From Phocoena phocoena (Eukaryota > Chordata > Mammalia > Artiodactyla > Phocoenidae), in contig NC_089232.1 in the NCBI RefSeq assembly GCF_963924675.1, forward strand, positions 33,182,842 through 33,246,841: a DNA stretch of 64,000 nt. The letters run 5' to 3'. The notes beneath the pieces are model-generated. The model searched no databases and was not told the origin of the DNA. It saw only the letters and a program-made list of their open reading frames with translations. Shown here piece after piece: positions 1 to 10,020 of this stretch. The stretch's first letter is position 1. Each line of letters begins with the position of its first letter. Made by a program: the position numbers and the translations under genes.

Positions 1-1880
1 ACGAGTGATGTGTGAGTTTTCACTGTGGTTTTGGGGGTAAAGAACTTTCCAGATGGAGGGAGGCAGGAGCGCTTTACTTGGACTTAGGGTGCCAATCCCT
101 GGTTGAGTGGGGATCAGGCAGTCTTCTCCTTGTTTGAGCCGCAAGAACGTATTTCCTTTGTTCTAAAATGGGTGTGGATGAACAAACTTCGCTAATGCTT
201 TTACTGTGATAGGTGTCAGGGGGCACCAGGCTACTCTACATTCACCATCAGAAGCCAAAATAAAAGGAGTGAGAGAGGCGTTTAAGCCCCAGACCTTACC
301 GGCCCCTTCTCAGTTCCATGCATTAAAACCCCTTACGATGGCCCCAAGTGAGGGTTTCGGAGAGGGTGTCATCAACTCACTGCGGTGGCTTCTGATTGGC
401 CATCAAAGAGAAGGGAAATCCGCTGACTCTTACAAATGAGAATTTACTGTAGTCTCATGTGTTAAATCTTAACTAATGATCCCTAAGAAGAACTGCTCCC
501 CAACCTCATTAACTAATTAAACAATTCAGATAGAGAGTTATCCATGCTGCAAAATATTGCTAAAGTAACTGGCTCTTCTCCTGTTCTGGAATGATGTCTT
601 AACAAAACCCGAGGATGCCTGGACGCTCCTTCCATTGCTCTGCCTGGGAGCCCTGTCACTGGTTCCATGCTGGGGATTTGATGCGCCCCCGAGGCTGCCC
701 TCTGGAAGCCGACTGCCAAGCCTCTGCGGGCTTCGAGGGTTTTCCAGGCATTCTCTTTCTCAGCAGGGCTGTGAAAAAGGAAACGGAGTTGGCCTCTCTT
801 AGCACGAGAGAGCTTTCGCTCTCTGCTGTGATTAAGGAAGCTATGCTTCTTGAGATAGTGATTTTGTTTTCATTGTTTCTCTCTTGTTGAGGACCCCCTG
901 TGCTGAGCTATTTTGAATTAAATAGCTGGGTCCCCGAAGATGTTAATTACTGTAATTTATTGGAGAACTTCAAATCAGGAGTTAGTTTCCTTTGAAATAC
1001 ACATTGCCCCTCTTATGTATTAAGCGATGGTGATCCTAACGCTGTCAGTTGTGATTGTGGCTATGGGGTTGGTTAGGGTCCTGAGGAAACCTCCGGAACA
1101 TGTAGTTTTTTAACTCTAATTGCAGGTTCTGTGGCTTGGCCTCTGCTATATGTTTGTAGCAGAGGCTAGCTATGAATTTGCTATTTCAACAAAAGCTCAG
1201 GGAGGCAATATTAGGGCATAGACTGTGTAAGTTAAATAAATCTCTGCTGTCGACTTAAAGACAGGCCCACAATAGTTTATCTGAAACCTTTGGGGCTATC
1301 GAGATGTCTTTTAGAATTCAGGTTCTTGCATATCTTAGAAAAGTACACTAGGACATATGCCGTATTTTACAGTAAACCCCCCAGCAAGGACAAAATCTGT
1401 GTGGTATCCTGTAACCTATTAATATATCTGGGGCAACACGCGTGACTATTGACATTAAATAAAGATTAGGCATAGACTTACAGCAGTTAAAATTCAGGTC
1501 AGATTTTATTGCCAAGTGAGTTTGTGGCAAACTTATGACAAAACCAGATAGTTTTCAGGGCTTTTGGATTTTGGAACTGTAGATACGAATAGTGAATCTG
1601 TACTTACTCATAAAGTTATTTTTCTTCAATAAGGTGTGTGTCAAGTACGTATCGAAGTGGCTTCTATAACACCAGCTGCCCAATAAATGTTAGCTAGGGT
1701 AGGGATTCTTATCCCCTCACAGAGCCCACATCCTTACTGCTAGCTTGTCTCTGAGTATTCTGGCTGGTCATTTTGTCCCTGAGTCAGCCTGTAAAAATGT
1801 GTCATCTCCAAGTGTATCCAGATGAGAAGACTTTTACCAGCTTTGTCTCTTAAGACGGTTCTCTTGTTCCACTAGTTCTA
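1..1880. other. Unassigned non-coding sequence
   Basis: I see no gene, recognisable repeat or RNA here. Open frames are all under 100 codons, lie on both strands and resemble no known protein. The composition is ordinary mammalian, with only scattered CpG. Confidence 0.5.
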
Positions 1881-1888
1881 GAGACGAG

Positions 1889-2099
1889 CACTGTCCTACT
1901 GGACTTACTGTAATGATGGAAGAGTCCTCTATCTGTGCCATCCAATATGGTAGCCATTAGCCATGGATGACTACTGAACACTCGAAATGTGGCCAGTGTG
2001 ATTGGGAAACTGAATTTTAAATTTTATTTAATTTAAAGTAAATAATTAAACTTAAAAGAGCCTGAGGGGGTAGTGCCACCACATACATATTGGGCAGTG
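1889..2099 (+). mobile_element. hAT-like non-autonomous DNA transposon fragment (MER type)
   Basis: The left end starts CACTGTCC and the right end finishes GGGCAGTG, which are near inverted copies. Just inside, CCAATATGGTAGCC on the left is matched in reverse complement by the region around 2070-2095. Between them lies an AT-rich core of TTTAATTT-like sequence. This layout matches short MER-type hAT relics in mammals. The exact subfamily is not certain and I could not define an 8-bp target duplication. Orientation is arbitrary. Confidence 0.55.
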
Positions 2100-2244
2100 T
2101 AATTCTACGGAGACCTGGGCATGGGGTTCAATGCTGAGGGGACGTTCTCCTCTCTAGGTACAGAATTCTTTATTCTCAAGCTGCTGAAGCTGGTAAGAAA
2201 CTACTCATTCATTTATTTATTTCCCAGGTATTTTATGAGTGTCT

Positions 2245-2250
<6 letters not shown>

Positions 2251-2276
<26 letters not shown>

Positions 2277-2468
2277 GCGGTACGCGGGCCTCTCACTGTT
2301 GTGACCTCTCCCCCTGCGGAGCACAGGCTCCAGACGCACAGGCTCAGCAGCCATGGCTCACGGGCCCAGCCACTCTGCGGCATATGGGATCTTCCCGGAC
2401 TGGGGCACGAACCCATGTCCCCTGCATCAGCAGGCGGACTCTCAACCACTGCGCCACCAGGGAAGCCC
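2251..2468 (-). mobile_element. CHR-type tRNA-derived SINE (cetacean), minus strand
   Basis: A run of T at 2251-2276 (the A tail on the other strand) is followed by the CHR body, ending at the SINE 5' end with CCAGGGAAGCCC. A perfect 14-bp target-site duplication flanks it: gagtgtctgctctt at 2237-2250 and 2469-2482. The body is nearly full length. Open frames here come from the SINE, not from a gene. The insertion lies inside an older L2. Confidence 0.92.
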
Positions 2469-2525
2469 GAGTGTCTGCTCTTGATCAAACTCTTTTAGGT
2501 ACTGGGGATACAGAACCAGGTTTTT

Positions 2526-2653
2526 GTTTGTTTGTTTGTTTTTTGGCTGCACTGCATGGCATGTGGGATCTTAGTTCCGAGACCTGGGATCAAATCCACG
2601 CCCCCTGCAGTGGAAGTACAGAATCTTAACCACTGGACCTCCAGGGAAGTCCC
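2526..2653 (-). mobile_element. Older tRNA-Glu-type CHR-1-like SINE, minus strand
   Basis: A GTTT-rich tail is followed by a shorter body containing GGCTGCACTGCATGGCATG, then GATCTTAGTTCC, ending CCAGGGAAGTCC. This is the short cetartiodactyl tRNA-Glu SINE related to CHR but lacking its CpG-rich 3' half. A perfect 15-bp target duplication, cagaaccaggttttt, sits at 2511-2525 and 2654-2668. Confidence 0.88.
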
Positions 2654-2930
2654 CAGAACCAGGTTTTTACACTCAAGGAGGACACACACACTAAATGCAT
2701 ACATTTGTGAGGATATGTAAGCAGACATCTCACACATAAACACACAGTGATGAATCCGGGGATAGAGATTTTGGATTGCTGTGGGGGCACAGAAGCAGGA
2801 CACACAACCAGGTGAGGGTTCAGAGAACTTTCTTGAGAAGGAACTGCCTGGTTTCTTGTACAAGTAGTAGAAGTTAGCCAAGGGCAGTGGGCTAAGGCAA
2901 AGAAGGAATTACGGGTGAGCCTGAGAAAAG

Positions 2931-3770
2931 ACGTGGAAATGAAAACAGTGTGGGGTTGTGGCCAGTTATCAGCTGTTGACGTGGCTGTAGGGGCTGAGGC
3001 TGGGGTGCAGGATGGTGATCAGCACCCAGTAGGGTTCGGAGCTCCTGAGACAATACTTAGAGCAAGGATTCCCTCTTTCACTGTTTCAGCCAGCATTTAA
3101 TCAGGAAGACGGAATCCACTCTAGACATTTCGAGAGGGAAGAAGTTTCATGTGAGGAATCGGTGGCCTCTATACTGATTGGACTCTGGGAACAAAGGTCA
3201 GGCCACTGTCAAGAAATCAGAAGTTAGGGATTTGGTGGGAGCTGCCCCTTATTATCTCGGCTGCCTGTGGCATTGAACGCACGGGCAAAATCCACATCTG
3301 TCATCCGCTCCCTTCCAATTCCTATTCGCCTGCTGAAGCTGGAGAGTAATGCTTTTCTTTCTCTTTTGCCTCCAAATCTCATGTCAAGTTCTCTCAGTGG
3401 TGGGGTTTAGCAAGGAAATCTGTGAATTGTAGTTCCCAAGCTTTCCACTCTATAGGTATAAGGAAGGGCTTGGAAGAGCCTGCTGGCACTGAGGAATAAC
3501 AAATAGTATAAGGTACAGCCATTTTCTTAAGTGTCTCAAACTAGTAATGTTGCCTACAGGTAAGGTGATCACAGAATTTATCCAATCCAGAATTTATTTT
3601 CACTTCTGAAAATAAAGGGGCTCTGGAATTTATTAATAGATATTAGATGATACACAGGAATGTAATCTGTGACTGTCCCAGGTAAATGGAAATGAATGGT
3701 TACCCTAGATTAGGGCATCATTAAGAAATGTAATATATATATATACTGTATATATATTATTTTTTTTTTG
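2931..3770. other. Unassigned, probably decayed old repeat
   Basis: No gene is visible. The part from about 3085 to 3500 has the look of a decayed ancient interspersed repeat, but I cannot name it. A short AT-rich palindromic stretch of TA repeats lies at about 3730-3757. Confidence 0.35.
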
Positions 3771-3774
3771 TAAG

Positions 3775-3905
3775 TGGACATATAGAAGAGGCAACAAGGG
3801 AAAATGTGGATAACTGTTGAATCTGGGTGACAAGTACATGGAATTTCATTATACTATTTTGTCTGCTTCTGTGTGGGTTTGAAATTTTCATAATAAAGTT
3901 AAATA
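3775..3905 (+). repeat. Ancient L1M-type LINE 3' terminus
   Basis: The text 'gttgaatctgggtgacaag', then a TTCATTATACTATTTTGTC-like stretch, then 'tgaaattttcataataaa' follows the order of motifs at the 3' end of old mammalian L1M elements, including an AATAAA signal near 3891. No target duplication is left. Confidence 0.55.
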
Positions 3906-4047
3906 AGGAAAGAAAGTACCTAAAATTGAGATTTTAATTGATTCATATATACATATTATATACATATGTGTGTGTTGTGTACAACTGTTAATGCAAGCTT
4001 TTCAGATAATGATGATGTTTTTAAAAAATATGTATCCCGTGGTCTTT

Positions 4048-4258
4048 TTTTTTTTTTTTTTTTTTTGCGGTACGCGGGCCTCTCACTGCCGTGGCCTCTC
4101 CCGTCGCGGAGCACAGGCTCCGGACGCGCAGGCCCAGCGACCGTGGCTCACGGGCCCAGCCGCTCCGCGGCACGTGGGATCCTCCCGGACCGGGGCACGA
4201 ACCCGCGTCTCCCGCATCGGCAGGCGGACTCCCAACCGCTGCGCCACCAGGGAAGCCC
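4048..4258 (-). mobile_element. CHR SINE, unusually CpG-rich variant, minus strand
   Basis: A T run at 4045-4066 is followed by a full-length CHR body. A perfect 15-bp target duplication, tatcccgtggtcttt, lies at 4033-4047 and 4259-4273. The body carries about 27 CpG by my hand count in about 190 bp. It has C at several sites where the other copies here have T, for example TGCCGTGG against TGTTGTGG and CCGTCGCGG against CCGTTGCGG. This suggests a young or distinct source subfamily. Open frames across it are SINE shadows. Confidence 0.93.
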
Positions 4259-4273
4259 TATCCCGTGGTCTTT

Positions 4274-5125
4274 AAGGACCCTTGAGAATAAAGTTTTGTC
4301 ACCAGAAAGGGGAAAGGGCTTTGGGTCGGGGCTTGGGGCTGTCGAACACTACACCTGAATTCTGTTTCAGGTTGGTCAGTAGGTCTTTAGGGTGGTCTTG
4401 GTAAATGAGTCCAGAAACGATTGATAGAATGGCAATAGAATGAGCCCCTGAGATGATTTAGCATCATCTCTGGCATCTGCAAAGTGGTCGGTAAAAACTT
4501 GTTCAGTCAACGAAGTAAGAATCCTGCCTGCTGTGTTCTTCCTTTGCAGGAAGTGAGTTTAAACTCAGATGACAGCTGGCAAAGCGGGGAGAAGTCTGGA
4601 AAGATAGCTATCTAGATGTCAGGGACCATGGCTGTGTTCTGGAACATGAAGAGATTGATTGCATCATATGCTCACTTGATTTTTGTAGTTTATCCAGTTA
4701 AGCTCTTAACTCTGCTTTTGAAAAAATAAATTTATGATGAGTGCAGTGGAGCCCTGGCTATCGTTTCTCCAGCCTGGAAGCAGATGTGCATCTGGAACAT
4801 GCTGGTCTGGGGGACCCACCAGCCATCCAAAGGAACTGAGTGTGAAGTGAGCAGGGAATGTTGGCTCCCCCTCTCAATGACGCTTTGTGATCTAAGAGGT
4901 GTTTTTCTGTTTTCAACAATGTGCTGCAGAACGGTCTGTAACAGTCTGTTGCAATTTTCTCCCCAAATCTCTCACGTTTCTGCCAATAGTGAATTAGACT
5001 GTCATTAGTTTCACAGATGTGCTTTGATCCCTACACGGCTTGTCTCCTGGCGGGGAGACATCTGAACCATCAATGTGGATTTTCTAAACCTGGAGAATAA
5101 AGCACAGCACAATGCAATGAACGTG
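4274..5125. other. Unassigned non-coding sequence
   Basis: No gene, known repeat or RNA is recognised. The longest open frame is about 74 codons and has no familiar motif. Confidence 0.45.
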
Positions 5126-5134
5126 GGCGAGGAG

Positions 5135-5265
5135 CCTGGAGCCCTGGGCATCAGAGTCACATCCCCTGTTGCTAATTAACTGTGTCATCTTGGGTGAGGC
5201 ATTGAACTTCCCATTGTCTCAGTCCTCTGATCTATTAAATGAGAGCATTGGATGGATCCCTCAGT
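5135..5265 (+). repeat. MIR SINE, plus strand
   Basis: The order of MIR core motifs is present: 'gagcctggagccctgggcat', then 'aactgtgtcatcttgggtga', then 'tcagtcctctgatctattaa' and 'aatgagagcattgg'. It is diverged and lacks clear ends. Confidence 0.6.
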
Positions 5266-5569
5266 CACTTTCAGATCCTCTGAGAGCGAATGGGCAAACT
5301 CTTCAGGTTTAGAGAGATGCTCTCTTGCTGTTGGGATTTGGCTTTCTGAATTTGCATCCACAGTGCTTTCCCAGGATACCGTTGATCCTATCTAGTTACT
5401 AGCTCACTACTGTCCAGTATGCTGCCTGTTAAAGGGTGCAAGGGTTGTCTGGGTTTGATGAGGTGTCTTTTCTGGCATGTCTGTCATTCAAAGACCAAGT
5501 TGTTTAACAGAGGAAAAACACGGTCAAGAATCGTACGTTTCAGAGCTGGTAAAGCTCCTAGCAATCTCC

Positions 5570-5685
5570 ACGGAGTCTAACTCCCTTCATTTGCAGAGTA
5601 GGAGCCCAAAGCCCAGAGAGGGTAAATCACTTTCCCAAGGCTACGTACATTGTCAGAGTTGGACCTAACTCCAGTTTGTCTGCCT
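5570..5685 (-). repeat. MIR SINE, minus strand
   Basis: The plus strand reads 'catttgcagagtaggagccc', 'cccagagagggtaaatcact', 'ttcccaaggctacg' and 'gtcagagttggacc'. This is the reverse complement of the MIR core. Confidence 0.65.
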
Positions 5686-5857
5686 TTGGGCCATAATCCC
5701 AGCTCTCAGGCTGTCAGCAGCTCAGATCCTGGGCAATGGAAAGATCCTTAGTGATTTTAATTTCACTATAGACCAGTACAAGATTTCGATAGCAATATCA
5801 TGATATGTTGAGCTGGAGTGCATGTGCTTCTCCAGGCTCAGGGAAAGGTGTAGCAGT

Positions 5858-6055
5858 GGATTTAGAAGCTCTGGGGGGAAATTCTGGCTTCACTGTGTAC
5901 AAAACCAAGCAACTCGCTCACTCGTATGAGCCTTGGTCTCTTCATCTGTAAAATGGAGATGGTAATGATACCTTCATTGCTGACCTCTCAGGCCTCTCAC
6001 GCAGGGCTCCTGTAGATGCTGTGACAACTCTGGCAACTAAATGGAGTATATAAAA
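5858..6055 (+). repeat. MIR SINE, plus strand
   Basis: It contains 'cttggtctcttcatctgtaa' and 'aatggagatggtaatgatac', followed by a decayed tail. The 5' half is weak. Confidence 0.6.
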
Positions 6056-6071
6056 GATAATCACCAATTAT

Positions 6072-6240
6072 AGCAAACACCTGTGGAACATGTTTGACCT
6101 GTCAGGCTTTAATTAGACACTTCAGGTACATTTGCTCTTTCAATCCTGAAACAATTCCACTGGCAAGTTTGACAAATGGGGAAACTGGACTTAAAACAGC
6201 TGAGATTGTTCAGCTGATGAAAGTAGGTGCTGGGGTTCAC
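6072..6240 (-). repeat. MIR-like SINE, minus strand
   Basis: The order 'agcaaacacctgtggaacat', 'ctctttcaatcctgaaacaa' and 'gacaaatggggaaactgg' matches MIR reversed. It lies head to head with the plus-strand MIR just upstream, about 20 bp away. Confidence 0.45.
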
Positions 6241-6244
6241 TGAA

Positions 6245-6680
6245 GGCAGCCCCGAGCATGTACCTGAACAGCACACTACAGGGATTTATCTTGAGCTTTC
6301 AGTGGCCCTGCAAAACCAGCGACATCTCCCTGACCGCACCGTGCTCTGTTCTGATCAATGTTGGAAGAAATCCTTGTATGGCCGGTTGCCAGTCCAGACA
6401 ACACGTTGCATGGTGGGTGATGAGCATGGCACTTTTCTCCTCAGGACCGGGGAGTGGGGTAGGGGGGTGACTGCTTTGGGAAATGATGATTGCTGAGACC
6501 AGTTCCAAACCACTCACACCCTCCAGCCACCTCCGGGAAGGCTGCTTATGACCTCAGTAAGATGATCGGTACCTCTCACATAGAGCCAGACGCTTGAAGA
6601 AGAGAAGCCAAATCGTGACTTTTCTGTTCTCCAGGACCTGTGGAAAACACCTATAGGATCAGTTCTCAGGCAGAGGTGGG
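6245..6680. other. Unassigned non-coding sequence
   Basis: Three overlapping short open frames are present, but they have no recognisable domain and lie on both strands. No repeat is recognised. Confidence 0.4.
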
Positions 6681-6832
6681 CATATCTCTGTATCTATCTA
6701 TCTATCACTCCATCTATCTGCAATTATCTACATATCTCTCTATTTTCTATGTATGTATGTATGTATCTATAATTATCTGTGTTTCTCTCTATTATCCATG
6801 TATGTATGTATGTATGTATGTATCTCTCTATC
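6681..6832. repeat. TATC/TATG tetranucleotide microsatellite cluster
   Basis: Runs of TCTA/TATC at 6690-6705 are followed by TATG runs at about 6749-6766 and 6799-6822, separated by similar 'tctctctatt' spacers. The two TATG blocks look like an internal duplication of about 49 bp. Confidence 0.85.
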
Positions 6833-7204
6833 AACCTTGTTCTAAGCACCTTTGAATAGGACACTTAGAGCCCTCATTTCAAAGCTTTTGATTTCCAGTT
6901 GTTTCCTCCTGACCCACCTATTTAGGCACCAAGGAGTCTTTGAAGTACCTGTCTTAATGAGATGACGGGGAGAGAGGAGAGAATTCACAGTTGGCCACTG
7001 CTAGGGCAGTTGTGAGTTGAGCCGGAGTGAGGGTCAGGGCATCACCTCCAGGAGGGGAACTTGCTTCTGACACTCCCCCCTTTGCACACGTCTTGGAAGG
7101 CCAGGAGAAACATGCAAAGAAAATGGACTTCTTTGGGCAAATATCCCCAAGCTTAAAGTTTGTTTTAATGAACATTTGGACACATGAGAGAGAAAGCATC
7201 TAAA

Positions 7205-7300
7205 GTATTTGTATATGACAGATAAACATATGTGTACATATACATCTGTATATGTGCACATATATGTATGCACACATACATGCACACACATGTACCAGGC
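7205..7300. repeat. Imperfect TA/CA-rich simple repeat
   Basis: Alternating purine-pyrimidine sequence (ATATGTGTACATATACAT and similar) runs into CACACATACATGCACACAC. It has potential to adopt Z-DNA. Open frames here reflect the repeat. Confidence 0.6.
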
Positions 7301-7319
7301 ATGCATGGTCATGTTTTAT

Positions 7320-7560
7320 CTTTATTTGGTTAAAATATTAACATATACTGATTATTTTCTAATTACAAAAATAATACATACTTGAGGAATACAGAATGCC
7401 CATAGAAAAAAAAACCATCCCTTCATCTCAAAGTAGCCACTGTCAAGATTTAGAGATATGCTTCAATCTCTCCTGTTTTTAAATCAAAACAACGCATGTA
7501 CATAGTTTTAAAAATCAAGTAGTCATACAAGACTTATGATAAAAAGCAGCAGATCCCCCC
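7320..7560. repeat. Decayed old LINE-like sequence
   Basis: 'aattacaaaaataatacata' and 'gtagccactgtcaagattta' resemble the AT-rich 3' part of old L1M-type elements. Family and ends are uncertain. Confidence 0.35.
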
Positions 7561-7856
7561 TCTAGGCCTATCATCAAGTCAGGTTTCCCAGAGGAAACAG
7601 CTAAACCTGTTTTAGCTGTCACTGCTGGTATTTATTACCATATTCGTAAATGATATTTCATGTGCTAGTTTTGATTTACCAAATGTAGACATTACCTGTT
7701 GACTTCTTACTAGGTAGGGGTTTAGGTCTCTCACAGCCCCTCTGCCCTTTCACACACACTCACACACGCTCACACTTCCTCTCCCACCAGTACCTTTTAT
7801 TATAAATCAAAATTCATATATAAATACAAAAATCCTGACTTCAATTCCAGTGGGTA

Positions 7857-8649
7857 TGTGGGGACTTCCCTATATTACCAAGCAAGTCTTCACCACCAGC
7901 TGGATGTCCTACAATTCAACTCAGTTCTGACTATGTACCTGGAGATAGTGTCAGATTCCACAAGTTAAGGGCTCGGTCTTAGAAGACTGCTTCCCTCCCT
8001 CCCCCAACACCCAACACTTCAGAAACCAGTCGTGAGTCCAGGTTGTTACTTGTGCTTCTGAGCAACTGCCTATAAATCAGAGGTTCCCATGACCCCCTCC
8101 CTGGGTTCAATTAATTTGCTAGAGTGGCTGACAGAACTCAGAGAAACATGTACTCACTAGATTACAAATTTATTAGAAAAGGACAGAACCCAGGAACAGA
8201 CAGATAGAAGAGATGCATAGGGAAGGTATGGGGAAGGGACACGGAGCTTCCATGCCATCTCCCAGCACCACCACGTGTTCACCAACTCAGAATCTCTTGG
8301 AACCTATCCTTTTGGGTTTTTATGGAGGCTACATTATGTGAGTGTGATTGATTAAATCATTGGCCAGTGGTGATTGAACACAATCTCCAGCCCCTTTTCT
8401 CTCCCTGGAGCTCAGGGGGTGGGACTGAAAGTTGCAACCCTCTAATCACAAGGTTGGTTCCTCGGGCAACCAGCCCTCATCCTTAAGTTACCCAGGGCTT
8501 TCCAAAGCCACCACATTAACACAACAACGTACCTTTATCAATCCTTTTCTTCACTTAGGACATTCCTATGGTTTTAGGAGCTCTGTGCCTGAAATGGAAA
8601 TGAAGACCAAATATATATTTCTTATTATATATCACAAACACAAATTTAT
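7857..8649 (+). mobile_element. Probable solo LTR of an old endogenous retrovirus, family unassigned
   Basis: This segment carries a string of motifs I recognise from a widespread mammalian LTR: 'ttgctagagtggctgacaga', 'tccttttgggtttttatgga', 'gtgattgattaaatcattgg', 'gtgggactgaaagttgcaac', 'ggttttaggagctctgtgcc' and 'gaccaaatatatatttctta' near the end. The 5' boundary is a guess, and I found no flanking duplication. No gag, pol or env sequence adjoins it. Confidence 0.5.
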
Positions 8650-8770
8650 ATAGAATTTAAGACACTTTTATTTATTTAATTTTACTTTAATATTTTATTT
8701 TTAATTTATTTAACCCAAATTTAAAATAAATAAAAATTATAAATCAACATTGTATATCACAGTAACGTTT
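8650..8770. repeat. AT-rich low-complexity stretch
   Basis: Runs of TTTATTTAATTTTA and AAATAAATAAAAATTATAAA occur with almost no G or C. It may be the tail of an adjoining repeat. Confidence 0.5.
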
Positions 8771-8839
8771 ACGTTATTTTGACCATGTAAACAGTCTGTA
8801 CCACTAAACCATGACGTGTACGGTTTCCTGGAATTAATA

Positions 8840-10020
8840 CTTATTTCAAACACATCAGGTGATGTATCAGTTCCCTTTTTCCTTCCCTGGAGACTTAAAT
8901 CCTCAGGTGTTCTGTCCTTCTGCTACACTCCAGGCTGGTGTCTCCCTAGGCCTCGTCCTGAGAATTCCCTTGACTTTTCTCCTGTGTCGGAACCTCTGCT
9001 TCCTGAATCTGCTCTCTCTTTCTTTTGTGATTTTCTATCTGGTTTTTGTGGCCTGTATCTTCTAGACACTTCCTAAGAAAGGATGCATGAAAGGAAATAG
9101 TTGAGACTATGTTATCAGCCTGGGTCTAGTCTAGAGACCAAAACCACATCAGTAATTCAAACAGGGCAAGTTTAATAGTGGGAATGATTAATAAGTAAAG
9201 GGTAAGAGAGGAATCTAAAGAATGTAGGAATAGCAAATGTAGGGAGTAGCTAACTCCCTCTAGGGCTGAAGGAGAGCACCCAAAGGAGGAACACACTGGG
9301 AAGGGTACCCCCTTCCCCAAGGCTGAGATTCAGAGCTCACTGGAGAGGCTGTGGCTTGGCTTCTGGTGGCAGAAAAGCTTACGGGGTGCCATGGGCTGCA
9401 GTTGGTCTCTACTTCTAGTATCATGACTGGAAAATCTACTGCCATGCTCGGTCCTAATTCCCCCTCCCCTGCTATTGCCCATGAAATACTTTACTATCTT
9501 TTCTTGTCCTTAATGTTAGTTCATGATGATATGATTTAATGTGGGTCTGTTTTCACCTATTTTAAACACTCACTGGGCTCTTTCCATATAGAAATTCATG
9601 ATCTTTTGGTCTGGTAATTTTCCCTTTGTTATTTGTTTAATAATTTCTTCCTCTCATGTTCTCTGTTCTCTCCTTCTGTTGCTTCTGTTATTTTACTGTT
9701 AGGAATCCTGACCCAATTGTCTAATTTTCTTGGCTTTCCTCTTCCATTTTTCACCTTTTTTTTTCCTACTTTATGAGATTCTTCAAATGAATCTTCCACC
9801 ACTCTTACTGGATTTAAAAATTTTCTGCTATTATTTTTTATTTTTAAGTGCTTGTGTTTATTCTCTGATTGTTCCTTTTTATAGCTTCTTGTTTTACATA
9901 GGGATGCAACATAACTCATTTCTCTGGGGATATCAATTATAGTCCTTGTTTTCAGTTTTCTCCTGCCCCTTATATTGTTCCTGTTATTCGGTTTGTTCAT
10001 TTTTATTCTGTTTTTCATTT
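8840..10020 (+). repeat. Old interspersed repeat in two collinear pieces (about 8840-9090 and 9517-10020)
   Basis: Both pieces resemble one familiar old mammalian repeat. The first has 'acttcctaagaaaggatgca', and the second has 'gatgatatgatttaatgtgg', 'cactgggctctttccatata', then the T-rich run with 'gattgttcctttttatagct' and 'gcaacataactcatttctct'. About 430 bp in between (9091-9516) does not belong and may be a later insertion or another repeat. I cannot name the family. Confidence 0.4.

Larger units (their letters stand above)
2205..2930 (-). repeat. L2 LINE 3' region, antisense, interrupted by two SINEs
   Basis: On the minus strand the flanking pieces read as an L2 3' end. On the plus strand it begins with TTCATTTATTTATT, the reverse of the L2 terminal short repeat. 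It continues with 'gagtgtctgctctt', then 'ggtactggggatacagaacc', and then the L2-like stretch after 2669. Two SINEs (2251-2468 and 2526-2653) split it, and removing each SINE plus one copy of its target duplication restores a continuous L2 match. The right boundary is vague because the older sequence has decayed. Confidence 0.55.

Noticed and set aside
4091..4285. Recurring protein-like frames with EHRLRTRRL and GSRAQPLRG text
   Set aside because: The same text appears at 2251, 4048, 17175, 43619, 50746 and 56081 because each is a translated CHR SINE, not a gene family.
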